Of a stretch of DNA of 64,000 bases, positions 44,293-55,633 are shown in pieces. The notes beneath the pieces were generated by a model. The model was not told the origin of the DNA and searched no databases. It was given only the letters and a program-made list of their open reading frames with translations. A program made the translations under genes and the position numbers. The stretch's first letter is position 1. Every line of letters starts with the position of its first letter. The stretch is from Stomorhina lunata (lineage: Eukaryota > Arthropoda > Insecta > Diptera > Rhiniidae): positions 57,369,775 through 57,433,774 of the forward strand of contig OW121744.1 in NCBI GenBank assembly GCA_933228675.1, read 5' to 3'.

Positions 44293-45965
44293 CCCTTCTA
44301 CTTTCCTTGGATTTGTGCCCCTTATATTACCCTTTGGGTCAATATGACCCAACAATGAAATATTAACAAAATTTCATATTTAACATAGGATTTTTGTTTA
44401 ATTTAGAACCAGCACTCAGGGGATGACCCCTACTTATTCAATGCATTATGTTGGCAGTAGGAAAATAGAATATGGGAGGGAGGATAGATGGAGTAGTGTT
44501 TATACCTATATTCCAACTGGCAGGGAAAACTAGACTATGAAGCTCCGGCCCATAAATGAGGTAGTGTAAATAGTAAGCAGATCAGATGAAGTGAAGTATC
44601 TCTCGCACCGTTTTAGAAAACCGAGGCACTTGAGTGCTTCTTTCGACACTTGAAAGATGTATTTTGTCGTAAGGACATCAAACTGAATTTTCATGCCCAG
44701 AGCATCAAGAGCATCTGATTCCTCAATATGTACACCACCCATTAATACAGATGAAGAACGTTCCCACGGCAGTCGGTTCTTCGTACCGGAACGACTCGGA
44801 ATTCTTAGGATTCCGACCAAGGACTGTCACTTCTACGATATTACCAATAATATCGCAGTTACAACAACAACAACAGATGAAGAAACATTGTTTGCCGCGC
44901 GTTTATGCGTAAGCATACAACATCCATTCGCATGACCCCATTCTGAAATTGTTTCTAAATATCGGTTTAATGATTAATTCATGTTTTGTCTTATAGCGCC
45001 AACCTCAAGAAGGCTTAGCCTATGATTGAATGAATATGAATGGCAAATAATACTATCATCTGCAAAAGAGTATATAGGATTGGAAATTTGATGTAGAAGG
45101 TCATTTATAAAGATAAGAAATAGACTTGGAGAAAGAACAGAGCTTGCCGTATCCCTGAATAAATCTTGAACTCGTTTGAAGAGAACCCATCTATAACAAC
45201 TCGTATAGAGCGATCTCTGAGGAATAAGTTTTGATAGAAGTTCTCCATGCCTTGGAAATATTCTTCGCAAAATATGCCATTTGTTAGCTAATTGATCTGC
45301 AAGTTCTACTAGATAAAGCCTGCTTCTGAAGTTTTTATAAAAATTCAAGTCAGGATTTATTTAATTCCATAAGATCTATACGCTGATGCATCTATCATGT
45401 TTAATAATAATAATTAATAATGCAACTGGCCATCGTTTAGTCAAGTCATGATTTCTTACGTCGGCTGAAAGATGAAGAGATCTTAAAAGGAAAACTTATT
45501 TATTTTTGTTTGGAACATATGATGATATAGTTGTATAATTTGAAAACAAAAAATTGCGAAAATAGCGTTACGTAATATGTGAACACGCCATGAATGGAAA
45601 AATATTCAATGAAAGCGATTTTATTGATTATTTCACTAAACAAATTATTGATAAATGATTCTGAATGAAGGTGAACTCGATTCAATTATGTTTAATAGAA
45701 AAAAAAAATTATAAAATGGAATTAAGCTTGAAATATCGCATGTTGGGTCATATTGACCCAAAGGGTACTAAATGTGTGTAAATCGTGTTTTGAAAAGTGG
45801 AGGGGGAAGGACAAATTTTAATATTATTACTTTATTTTAAAAACATAATTTTCGTCCCTGTAATGGATAAATTAAAGTTTCACATTCATATCTAATTATT
45901 TAATGAGATAATTTTGCGTTTGAAAAACAAAATTGGGTCAAATTGACCCAAGGAGTGTATAAGGG
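44293..45965. mobile_element. TTAA-flanked piggyBac-like non-autonomous element
   Basis: Ends CCCTTCTACTTTCCTTGG and, read inwards from the right, CCCTTATACACTCCTTGG, each bordered by TTAA (44289-44292 and 45966-45969). A 17-bp palindromic motif of the form TGGGTCANNNTGACCCA lies near each end (44337 and 45934) and a third copy is at 45744. No piggyBac transposase is present; the middle holds a LINE RT relic. It splits the Transib relic. Confidence 0.8.
44530..45350 (-). pseudogene. LINE reverse transcriptase relic inside the TTAA element
   Basis: The minus strand contains VLSPSLFLIFINDLLHQISN and SFADDSIICHSYSF, a non-LTR RT palm with the catalytic xADD intact (FADD), then YLETISEWG, and a thumb-like block ALKCLGFLKRCERYFTSSDL. 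Frameshifts divide these blocks, and both ends of the LINE are missing. It differs from the other LINE relics in the window. Confidence 0.75.
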
Positions 45966-45969
45966 TTAA

Positions 45970-47192
45970 TGACATCTTCTCCATGATAAAGAACTTTGTG
46001 CACTGTTGCTGACATATTTCTGTAATTGTATTTGGATGTATATATAGCAACAGTTTCCTTGGCATAATCACCAAATTTTTTAGCATTAATTTGTTCATTG
46101 CACGCAAGTACTTCAGTAATTGTTTTAAATCTTGAAATAAGATCTATATCAACACCTGTTATATCAGATGTAGTTTCGGAATCCAAAAAGAATCTTCTTG
46201 TGGTATTGCCATCGTTTGTATTGCCTGATCCTTGTTTTGATCTATAATTAACCCGTGTTTGAGAAATGCATCATGAACTTGTTTCTTTTTCAATTTTCTT
46301 TTGTTGGTGTCACTATTTCTTACTGATCCTGAAGATCCGAAGTCCAAATCATAGCTAATTTTCAGTATGTGTTCCTTAAATCTTATTCTCGTATGTACCG
46401 GTGATAATCCAAATTCAAATGCATCAATACTATCTAGTGACTTTGTAGGTTCTTGGTTTAACTGACTTGATGTTGCTTTACATATAATACAGCTGGATGA
46501 AGCTTTTGTATCAGTCAGAGCCTGGGCAGTTTTTCCGTCTACCATTGAAAGTATTAATTGATAATTCAATTTAATAGTATGTTCATCTATCTCTAACTCT
46601 AATGGCTTTAGTGTTGAAATTTGAGCTCTGATGTCACTTATTTCATTCTTAATGATATCATGAGTTTCCTTTTTAAATTCAAATTTTATTGGTCTGTTTT
46701 TCCTCGTTTGGTGTTGGAATGCTTTTCAGAACCCGTTTTGTTCTCACCGGACTAGGAGAAAAGACTTTCTGAATGATATCCACTTTCGCTAATTTTTTTT
46801 TCTGATCGAAGTTTATGCACATCCGATTTCTTCATTTAAATTCTTCATTTAAATTCTTTTCGTCTCTTAGATCTATCGCTACAGTTATCTAGCGGTTTTT
46901 GTGGTCTTCCACAACTCCCAACATTTGTTGTTTCTGAAATGACCTGGATACGGAGTTCACCTTCTAACCAATTCGCAAAGCGCTTGTAAAATTTACTTTT
47001 ACTAAAGTCAACTTCCTTGTAATATCTATTCAATGTTTTGACGAAATTAGATACTTTGTTTTTTATTTCAAGTTGTTTTTCAATGTTGATACTATTTATG
47101 TTCAGTTTTGTTTGAATATGGCTTAGAACTTCATCTTTATTTTTGTTTTTAAAATATTCTTCGGCCAATTCTTTATAGCTGAAAGTCTCCAT
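45970..47192 (-). pseudogene. Transib transposase relic, main part
   Basis: The N-terminus is open for 115 codons from ATG at 47192 and ends in GSCGRPQKPLDNCSDRSKRR. After about 46845 frames break, and some 250 residues that would hold the first catalytic Asp (DGLSG in the intact enzyme) are absent. Then KPIKFEFKKE, LILSMVDGKTAQAL with the second Asp, CIICKATSSQL with CxxC, FGLSPVHTRIRF, and MSATVHKVLYHG with the two zinc His. The last acidic motif is at 44110-44288. A related but different subfamily from the intact copy. Confidence 0.85.
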
Positions 47193-47345
47193 ATTTTAAT
47201 TAAGCCGAAAATAATGTAATGTAAATAATGTGTGTAATTTAATAATAAAACTTCCAAATATTTATCAACCTTTTTAAATCGAATACTTGTTCGAAACTAA
47301 CAACTAATAACTTTCCTCTTATTGAAATAACTATCTGCAATTTGT

Positions 47346-47667
47346 GAACCGCCGTGGTGTAGCAGGTTAGTCATCCGCCTAGCATACCAGAGGTCCCAAG
47401 TTCAATCCCTGTCAGACCCACTTGAAAAAAAATTAATTTTCAAAAAAAAGCGGCAGTTCACCTCAAAACTCAGCTAGCAACTGGTTATTGAGCATTAGGC
47501 TATGAAAAACTTCTCTAACTAATGCATTTGCCGTTCGGAGCCGGCGTTAAAACGTAGGTCCCTTTCAATGAGTCTAAAAATAGAATCGGATGCAGCTCAT
47601 TGTCTGAGAGAAGTACCCCTTGTTCCAATTGGAATGTTGTCGGGGAATTATATATATATATATATAT
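47346..47667 (+). mobile_element. tRNA-derived SINE, copy 7, with 13-bp target duplication
   Basis: Full-length with (TA)n tail. ATCTGCAATTTGT at 47333-47345 is repeated at 47668-47680. Confidence 0.9.
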
Positions 47668-48287
47668 ATCTGCAATTTGTATTTATGACAGTGAATGATT
47701 TCTAAAGTAAATTTACTAGCAATTTTGATAGAATTTTGCTTGTAAAAATGTTGAGTATTTTCATTAAAATAAAAAAAGTGTTCTACGGGCTGGTCCGGGC
47801 GGGTGCAAAAGTATATATAGTCTTAAAGGGAACACTCTTGGCTTTCTTTGGGTGGTTTCGATTTTTGTTTCCATTTTTCCCTTTAAAAGTTATACACTAC
47901 TAAACTTGAAATTTTATGAGTATATGGTGATTTTAAATTTATTACATAGCACCTTAACTACAAATTATACAGGGTGCGCAAATACCATTTGTTAAAGCCA
48001 ACAGTCCCAACATACCAAAAAAACCCGCAGCCCATTAGCATTAATAGTTTTCAAGAAATCGTAATTAATATGAGGTCAAAAATTACAATTTTTCTTTCAT
48101 TTCTAAATTAACTAAAATTCCTTGTCTTTAGCAGCATGCCACGCCCACTACAGCGAATATTTTGACCAATTTTTTTGGCCACCTTAGTTTTGATATGTTT
48201 TCTTTCTGATGGTATAAAAATTTTAAAAATCTATGTCAACAAAAAATACAGTTTTTGGCCAATGAAATTTGATTCTAAACCACCGTG

Positions 48288-48689
48288 CGGCGGTTGTCAA
48301 GTCATAAACTACGAAAAATTCTAAGAAGCTTTTTCAAAGAAACCATGGTTCTAAAAACTATCTTGCACCTTTAAACTCTCGATTCATAAACACCACATTC
48401 GTTGACCGCTTCTTCACTCTGAATATTTCTGGAGATCAAATCGATTCTATTGTTGGGAAATTGGAGACTTACACGAAGGCTCTTAATCTGAAAATGAAGT
48501 GGGTAAGGGTTTTTTCATCCCACTATTAGGGACGACACACTATTGTAGCCCCTAGAACTCTGAATTATTCTACAGGCTAAAATTTATGTCATAAATATAC
48601 AGGGCTATCAAATAGCTAAGGTACCACCAAATAAACTACAGAGATATTCGTTTTTGTACTCATAGTCTTGCCATTCACTCTTTTTCTTC
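48288..48689. other. Right Transib 2 duplication and unassigned flank
   Basis: 48288-48292 is the CGGCG duplication. The next 230 bp has a plus-strand open frame (about 48325-48525) reading through FINTTFVDRFFTLNISGDQI with no recognised domain; it may be LINE or host sequence. Confidence 0.4.
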
Positions 48690-49400
48690 GGTCTTTCGAC
48701 ATCCGTTCTTACTCATGAATGCCGGGCATCGCTAAATGAGATTGTGAAACATTCCAATATAGAACTCTTTTGGGTACGTAGCCACAACAAATTAGGAATG
48801 ATCGTAGAGAAAGAAGTCTATCGTTATAGAGCCGTACTAATGCGCAAACGTATTGAGAATAATCGCAAGGTGAACGATATAGCCCAGGCAATGTGAACAA
48901 CTATTGACCTAACATTATCAGCACATTAAACTGGCCAACAGCTGTTTCATTGGAACAACAGGTAGTTGTGCTTTTGAACTGAGGTACAGCCTCCAGATTG
49001 GGTGTGTGACTACTGGCATCCCAATGAAAAAAGACCAATATTCCGAATTCTTTGCCAAACGTGAGCAATGTAAGAAGGAATTTGTAACCAGGCGCAAGAA
49101 ATAACATAACAAGCCGGATCCCAAGAATTTGCATCATTAAAGTAAATTTTGAAGTAAATTTTGAAACTGGAATACAGAAACAACCAGCTCAGTCTCAAGA
49201 CCAACCTGGCCAACTTACGACAGTAAGCCTTCTGCAATCTTGGTATCCCTACCGTACAATAGACTACGCACTCTACAAAACTTATTCTTCAAAGCAATGA
49301 CTACTTTTGAAGTTGTCATAACGTATAGGAGGAAGAAACTGTCACACATCTCCTCTGACACTGCCCAGCTATTATTAGAACTCATTATCTGGGCTACCAG
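48690..49400 (+). pseudogene. LINE RNase H domain relic
   Basis: The plus strand reads CRASLNEIVKHSNIELFWVR followed by SHNKLGM, typical of the RNase H domain found after the RT in I- and R1-type non-LTR elements. Near 49328-49380 a block like EEETVTHLL ... CPA resembles the cysteine-containing C-terminus of the same ORF. Stops and shifts between. Confidence 0.6.
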
Positions 49401-49459
49401 ATAATATATATATATATACATATATAATATATCTTATATTCTTAAACGAGCAATAATTG

Positions 49460-49521
<62 letters not shown>
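49401..49521. repeat. (TA)n microsatellites
   Basis: Two TA-rich tracts, the second (49460-49521) nearly uninterrupted. Confidence 0.9.
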
Positions 49522-49528
<7 letters not shown>

Positions 49529-50129
49529 GCTATCTCGATTTTGATAAAATTTTGACAGTGGGTACCTTTTTTGATGTATAGGTCGAAGAAGAAGGGACTT
49601 TTGGAACCTTTGCCTCTAAGAGGGTAAAAACGGGTAAAAAGGGGAAATAATCGAAAACTATATATCTCCTAAGGTAATAGGTATAGAAACAAAATTAAAA
49701 TTACGTTTTAAACAGCTATGAAAATAAGCGGACAGGTGTTTGGTACTTTTTTGAAACTATGTACGGTAGGGGGTAAAAAAGGGTGAAAATTGTTTTTTTG
49801 GTACTTTTTTAACCCACTCTTATTTTTTAAACCAAAGAATATAGAAAGGAACTTTGTACTGCAGTCAATAGATGTGAAAGAAATATTGAACACATATTTG
49901 GTACTTTTTTGATTTTGGGGCCAAAATGGGTAAAAAAGGGATAACATGATAACTTAACATCTCAAAAAGTAATATGAATAAGAATTATGTTAACTGCGTT
50001 TTAATTCAATTGGTACCAAAGAAGTACCAAATATGTATACGGAGCTTTTTGAAAGTAGGGGATAAAAAGGGGAAAAAATGAGTAATGTTATAACTTTTAA
50101 ACAAATGAGTGTTTGTATGTATGTTCTTT
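49522..50129. repeat. Repeat unit paired with 60841-61800 in reverse
   Basis: Phrases such as TTTGGTACTTTTTTGA, GGGTAAAAAAGGG and AATTGGTACCAAAGAAGTAC recur in reverse complement at 60841-61800. Non-coding. Together with the adjacent tandem array it forms one arm of an inverted pair about 10 kb apart. Confidence 0.7.
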
Positions 50130-50790
50130 ATAGAATAGTAAACTGTGAATTTGATCATGTTATGCTCTTTAGCGAAGATGTTGCGGATAAGCCGGCGAAG
50201 GTTTTTAATTTGGTAATACTAATTTCCGTTAGGTGGCGCCACTGAAAATTACTAAAAATTAATTAAATCGTAAACTGTACACTTGGCCAACTATGAACTT
50301 TAGCAAAGTTGTAGCTATGAACTTTAGCAAAGTTGTAGCGCATGAGCCGACGAAGGCTTTTTATTTGTTGTAAATAATTTCCGACAGGTGGCGCTACTAA
50401 AAATTACTCAAAATTGATTTAATCATAAGCTGTACATTTAATCATGCTATAATCTTTAACAAAGTTGTTGCGGATAAGCCGATGAAGGTTTATTAATGGG
50501 AATGACCAAAGTCCGATAGGTGGCGCTACTGAAAATTACTCAAAATTAATTAAATCGTAAACTGTTCATTTGATCATGTTATAATCATAAGTAAAGTTGT
50601 TACGCATAAGCAGACGAAGGTTTCTTAGTTGCTATGAACAACTTCAGGTGGCGCCACTGAAAACTACTCAAAATGAATTAAATCATAAATTGTGCATTTG
50701 ATTAAGCTATAATCTTTAGCAAAGTTGTTGCGCATGAGTCGACGGAGGTTTCTGTTGGTATGACCAATTTCCAAAATTTTTAAAATGAGT
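50130..50790. repeat. Tandem array, ~130-bp unit
   Basis: About four and a half diverged copies. Each has AGGTGGCGCYACT, then AAAATTACTCAAAATTAATT, ATCGTAAACTGT, AGCAAAGTTGTTGCGCATGA and a GACGAAGGTTT. The core starts near 50232, 50387, 50519 and 50647. Some cores are a perfect GTGGCGCCAC palindrome. Confidence 0.85.
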
Positions 50791-50798
50791 TAAACTGT

Positions 50799-50967
50799 AG
50801 TTAGAGAAGTTTTTCATAGCCTACTACTCAATAACCAGTGGCTAGCTGAGTTATGAGGTGAACCTCCGCTTTTTTGAAAATTAATTTTTTTCAAGTGGGT
50901 CTGACAGGGATTGAACTTGGGACCTCTGGTATGCTAGGCGGATGACTAACCTGCTATACTACGAATA
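50799..50967 (-). mobile_element. tRNA-derived SINE fragment lacking its 3' part
   Basis: The minus strand has the tRNA-like head and the CTCAGCTAGCCACTGGTTAT block, but stops at TTAGAG; the rest of the body and tail are absent. Confidence 0.8.
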
Positions 50968-51244
50968 TTTATATTCGTAAAATAGGATCATTTATTGTAG
51001 CATCTGGTTGGATCTAACAGAGACTCTGCAGGTAACACGAAGGGACCACTTACTAGGAGCCAATTGACGCGGACTTTGTTGTCAACCACATGCTAAACCT
51101 AACCTAACTTAATTAACGGTTTAATTATAGACCAAGCTAAACAACGGCTTCGCCCGACATGCATTTTTTCAGTAACTGTAAGAAATATATGACAAAAAGT
51201 TCTAAACTTTCAGATGGAAGCACTGGGGTTGACCAACACTGTTA

Positions 51245-51497
51245 TATCTGTGGCTTGGTGCTAAAAGGGCCAATGTCAATTTTCTGATATTTTGAGTTGA
51301 TCATTGCATTGGATTCCCTTCTTTACCCTCTTTTTTTTTGCTCCAACAGCTAATCTCTGACTTAACTCAGAACAGATTTAAAAGGGTTTTTCTGGGCAAT
51401 GTTATTATGAATTTATATGGAAAATAAACATTTTAAATCAAATTTTCTCAAAGCTAGTTTTTTTGACATTGGTCCTTTTAGCACCAAGCCACAGATA
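51245..51497. mobile_element. TATCTGTGG-ended MITE, copy 1
   Basis: Ends TATCTGTGGCTTGGTGCTAA and complement (about 24 bp), flanked by TA on both sides. 253 bp, non-coding. A second copy is at 58013-58264. Confidence 0.85.
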
Positions 51498-52139
51498 TAA
51501 TATAATAAAAACCTTGTGAATCCCCAAATATTCACTTGAATTAGTATATGTTCTTAATTGATTTAAAAGTTTGTAATTAAACAAATAAATATTATTTAAA
51601 ATAACATTTTAATAGTTCTAGCTATCTATTTTCATTAAATTACTTCGGAGTTTAAATGAAAATTCGACACAATACGGCACAGTTTGCCGAAATGCCTGTT
51701 TTTGTTAATCACTAAGATTTTCTTTTATCCACCTTTTTTTGCATTTTCAATGTCTGTCAAAGATTTTTTAATTTGTTTAAATATTATAAAATATTATACT
51801 CGTTCGTAGTCGTTCTTTCCATACACACACACTTGTTTCGACTTACAAGCAAGTTTTCCATTTCTACGTTTGGTGCATGAAAAAGGGGTGTTATTTTCGT
51901 AATACTGATTTATGGCTCCAAGCGAAAGGAACAAAAAATTGTTAAGGAAAACTCTACTGAAATTTTATTTCACATTGATAACATTTGGCTTAAAGTTACA
52001 GTGGTATCGAAAATTATAGCAGTGGCGGAGTAAGTATTAGTTGTTACAAAGTCTATTATAAGTTGGTTATAAAAAGTCGTTAAGCAAAGTTTAAGTATGG
52101 TATGATAGTTGATGTTAATGACAAACTTAAATACACTGC
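51498..52139. other. Unassigned AT-rich stretch
   Basis: No gene or repeat family recognised. Confidence 0.45.
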
Positions 52140-52765
52140 CCCAGCTAGCAATTGGGAGATTATTGATGATATCAGCAAAATGAGTCTTTTGGGATTCGTT
52201 TAGATGATCAAAAATAGATTAATCAGCTTGGTGATCAAAATTGTCTACAAAAAGACTCATAGAAGCGCTTATCAAGCGACTTCTTAAAAATAGCACAAAA
52301 AAATCTTCAAAATGTTCGTAGTCATACTATATTCACGCAAATGATCATAATATGACTGTTTTTTAGTGATAAAATAAGGCCACAAAAAGACTCGTATCTT
52401 ATTATGGGTGATGTGCCTTAGTTGGTTAGCACGTCGACTACTAATCATTACATATCATATTCAGCATATCCTATTCAGCCTTAGTTCGGTGCTCGGTCTC
52501 GGCAACATCAATTTCTGCAATTATTAACGCAACTTTACTGTTCTAAAAATAGATATGACATTGTTGAGCTTTATTTTTTTTTTCAACAAATCTAGAAAAA
52601 TGTGTGCAGTCATAATCCAATCATAATTGCTCAGAAAAACGATTCATTAAAGACTCTTTCTGAAGAGTTGCATGAAGGGTGCCATTTTCACACACAAAAA
52701 ATTCATTTTTGACTCATAAACGATAATTTGATTTTCAAAAAAGACTCATATTAAAACTAGCTGGG
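52140..52765. mobile_element. CCCAGCTAGC-ended element, copy 2
   Basis: CCCAGCTAGCAATTGGG at one end and ACTAGCTGGG at the other. Shares the AAAGACTC phrases and tRNA-like module of 33008-34107 but is shorter. Confidence 0.75.
52405..52510 (+). other. tRNA-like module, uninterrupted but mutated
   Basis: GTGCCTTAGTTGGTTAGCAC and TTAGTTCGGTGCTCGGTC, the equivalent of 33475-33790 without the MITE. Both boxes carry substitutions, and a short ATATCATATTCAGC repeat is expanded. Confidence 0.55.
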
Positions 52766-52908
52766 GCGTTTCACGTGAATACAACGACAATCCAACTGAA
52801 ACAAGGGGTACGTCTCTCAGAATGAGCTGAATCTGATTCTATATTTAGACTCATTTACTAGGTCCTGTCTGTATTAACTCTGGTTCCGAAGTTTTATAAA
52901 ATCTAATA

Positions 52909-53052
52909 TTCTATAACCACTGGCTAGCTGAGATATGAGGTGAACCGTTTTTTTTATGAAAATTTACTTTTTCAAATGGGTCTGGCCGGGAATCGAAATT
53001 GGAACCTCTGGTATGCTAGGCGGATGACTAACCTGCTATAACACGGCCGTTC
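52909..53052 (-). mobile_element. tRNA-derived SINE fragment lacking its 3' part
   Basis: Minus-strand head with A- and B-box regions and the start of the body, ending at CCACTGGTTATAG; more diverged than other copies. Confidence 0.75.
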
Positions 53053-53289
53053 ATAAAAAAAATATAGGATTGAAAATCAAAAATATTTTTCAAATACAAA
53101 TAGAAAAAAAAACTAAAGAAATAACATTTTTTTTTTCAATATAATAGCATATTTTTTAATAAATGTGAATTGAATGACTTCTTATTAGAGTTTTAAAATA
53201 TGTTTTCTATAATAGATCAGGCTTTCTTGTTCAGAACCGCTTTGTATATTCGTTTAGACATCGACTAGCACAAATTTTTCAAAAATGAG

Positions 53290-55215
53290 GTTTTTGGTAT
53301 GTAAAACCTTTGTGTCCGTCTAACATTCGCAAATTTGGTCCGATCCGAAAAATTTTTACATTTTCAATGGAAAGGAATTCTTTATACTTTCAATTGCTGT
53401 TAATAATTTTTCACAATTTCAAAAATGATTTCAGACTTTTGTCAAAAAAGTGCAACAACAATAAATTTATATAATTTTTAAGCACTATTTTGTAATTTTT
53501 CGCAAAAATTTCTAAAAGTAAACAAGATATTAGGACCATTTTTGAACACAATTTAGACCAATATACTAGAAACTCAGAAATATAAATTTTGGCATGAGTT
53601 CTGAAATTTTAATTAACATTTTTGAATACAGCAGAGAAGAAATTACTTAATTACTCACTTAATAACTTAATTTTTCGCAAAAATCTCTAAAACTAAACAA
53701 GGTACTGGGACTATTTAAGGACACAGTATAGGCCAATATATTAGAAATTTGGAAATAAAAATTTCAGAACGATTTCTGAAAACTTTATTAACATTTTTGA
53801 ATACAGAAGACTACGCTTTTCGAAAATTTTAGTTTTTTTAGAAAGAGGGGCCGTGTGACCCCATTTACGTCCGGGCCCTATCAGGTTTTTGCACAGACCT
53901 TAAGAACATTATAGTTAATACAATTTAATTAAGAAAAGTTTTGAAATCCATAATCAAATTTTTTTACAGAGACAAAAAGCTGAAGTTTTGTCTAAAAATT
54001 GCTAATTTTCGACCACCGTTGGTTGAAGGGTGCATGTCCAGAATTTTTCAAAATATAGTTTATAGGCGTTCCTGAAGCCTAATCTTTAAGCAAATATTAA
54101 AAAAATAAGTCTTTTCTAAGACTTTTTCAAAAATATAGAAAAAACAAGTAACAAAGTGCCATAGTCGGTCTAGCCCGACCTTACGAAACCCTTCAAAGAC
54201 AAATAATTGCTAAATTTTGTCATCATACAAACATTTTCTTAAAACATATTATTTAAACTGTTTCCGTCATATGAGAGCCAGGGTCAAATGTGGGCCGATT
54301 ATCTCGAAATTTGGCAAATTGACTACAGTTTTTACAAAAATTATTTGTGCAAAAAATAAACTCAAAATTCTTATTATCTTTAGATTTACGAGCGTTTTAG
54401 TGATATTTGTCTCATTTAGAGGGTTTTAGCAGAAGAGTTTGTATGGGAGCTATGGTCATATGTGGAACGGTTTCAACGAAATTTGGCACAGTGCTTTTGG
54501 TTTACATAAGCAGTATCTGTTTTAAATTTCATAAAAAAATATCGATATTAGTGGTCAAAATATCAATTCCGGGAAGTGCGACCTATGGGAGGTACCATAA
54601 ATAATGTACCGATTTCGACGAATTTCAATAGCCATGGTCCCACTATCAAAAAAATGATCTGTGTCAAATTTCATCAAATTATCTTTAGAATTGCGACCAG
54701 TAGTTTGATTACAAGGTTTACATGGGGGTCCAGCCAGCCAGCCAGACGGACGGACTGACATCGCTTAATCGACTCAGAAAGGATTCTAAGCCTAGTAGTA
54801 TACTAAAAAGTGAATTTAAGACAACTTACAATACCCTTTCCACCTTTGGTGAAAGGTATTAAAATGCAAAAAATGTTTGGAGTGAAATATCTCTTAAACT
54901 ATAAGAGATAAGATAGTACCAAATGCTTGTACTATTATTTTATTTATTTTATTTTTTTAAGAAGTTGCCAAAAATATAAAAAGCTTTCGGATCGGACTAA
55001 ATTTACGAAATTTATACGGACCCAAAGGTTTTACATACCCGAGGTGGGCGCCTTTGGTCAGCTGTAGAACCCACTCTACTATCGATAGATACGTCCTTAA
55101 ACACTGCTATAAAATCCTAACTCCTCTTCTTCTGATGTTCCAAATTTCTTCAAAATCCTTCCAGTTGTTCAGAAATTGCTGAGTTAATACCAAAACAACC
55201 TCATTTGCACCACTG
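53290..55215. mobile_element. Decayed TIR element, possibly Transib-related
   Basis: GGTATGTAAAACCTTTGTGT ... GGTCCGATCCGAAA (53297-53350) is matched in inverted form at 54985-55040. Beyond the right arm, the sequence read inwards from 55215 begins GCAGTGGTGCAAATGAGG and has AACAACTGGAAGGATTTTGA, reminiscent of the CACAGTGG ... ACGACTGGAGATATTTGAA end of Transib 1. No transposase or target duplication seen, so the family link is tentative. Confidence 0.4.
54143..54861 (+). mobile_element. DINE-like element (AACAAGTAAG family)
   Basis: Forward copy: AACAAGTAACAAAGTGCCAT to TTGGTGAAAGGTATT, with a CCAGCCAGCCAGACGGACGG tract near 54733. Lies inside the decayed TIR element. Confidence 0.8.
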
Positions 55216-55594
55216 CTACATTTCTATCCCAGTCTGTAGATTAATTGTCTGCATATGAGCCCATTTTATGTGAAAACTCGTAAGTTTTCCAAACATTCGA
55301 CTAAAGCATTTAGGGGTGCTTTTTTCCTACTTTCTTTGCCTTTAATTTATCAACAGAATTTGAACGGAATGGTTCAAAGCAGATACGACTAGAAGAAACT
55401 TTATTTAGTTGGCGATACACAATCGCTCGTACACTCAATGTAAAAGTAGATTTTGTAATGAAAGTAAAATACGATACGATAAACATTAAAAAGCGTAACT
55501 TATATGAAACGAATTTTCAAATCGATGTGGCACTTGCTGCATTAAACTGCAAAATAAGAGGCACACACAGATACACACACACGCAAATACATTT

Positions 55595-55633
<39 letters not shown>

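Larger units (their letters stand above)
42403..48287 (-). mobile_element. Degraded Transib transposon with four nested insertions
   Basis: Left end CACAGTGGTTCAGAATCG. The right end read inwards is CACGGTGGTTTAGAATC, followed on both sides by CATTGGCCAAAA. Similarity of the ends fades after about 40 bp, unlike Transib 1. Five-bp CGGCG duplications flank it. It contains a DINE-like element (42803), SINEs (43682 and 47346), a TTAA element (44293) and a broken Transib transposase. Confidence 0.85.

Noticed and set aside
48901..49421. Several minus-strand open frames of 60-80 codons
   Set aside because: Overlapping frames opposite a plus-strand LINE relic, without recognisable domains.
50130..50790. 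CRISPR-like array
   Set aside because: Units of about 130 bp are repeated throughout without spacers, and the genome is eukaryotic.
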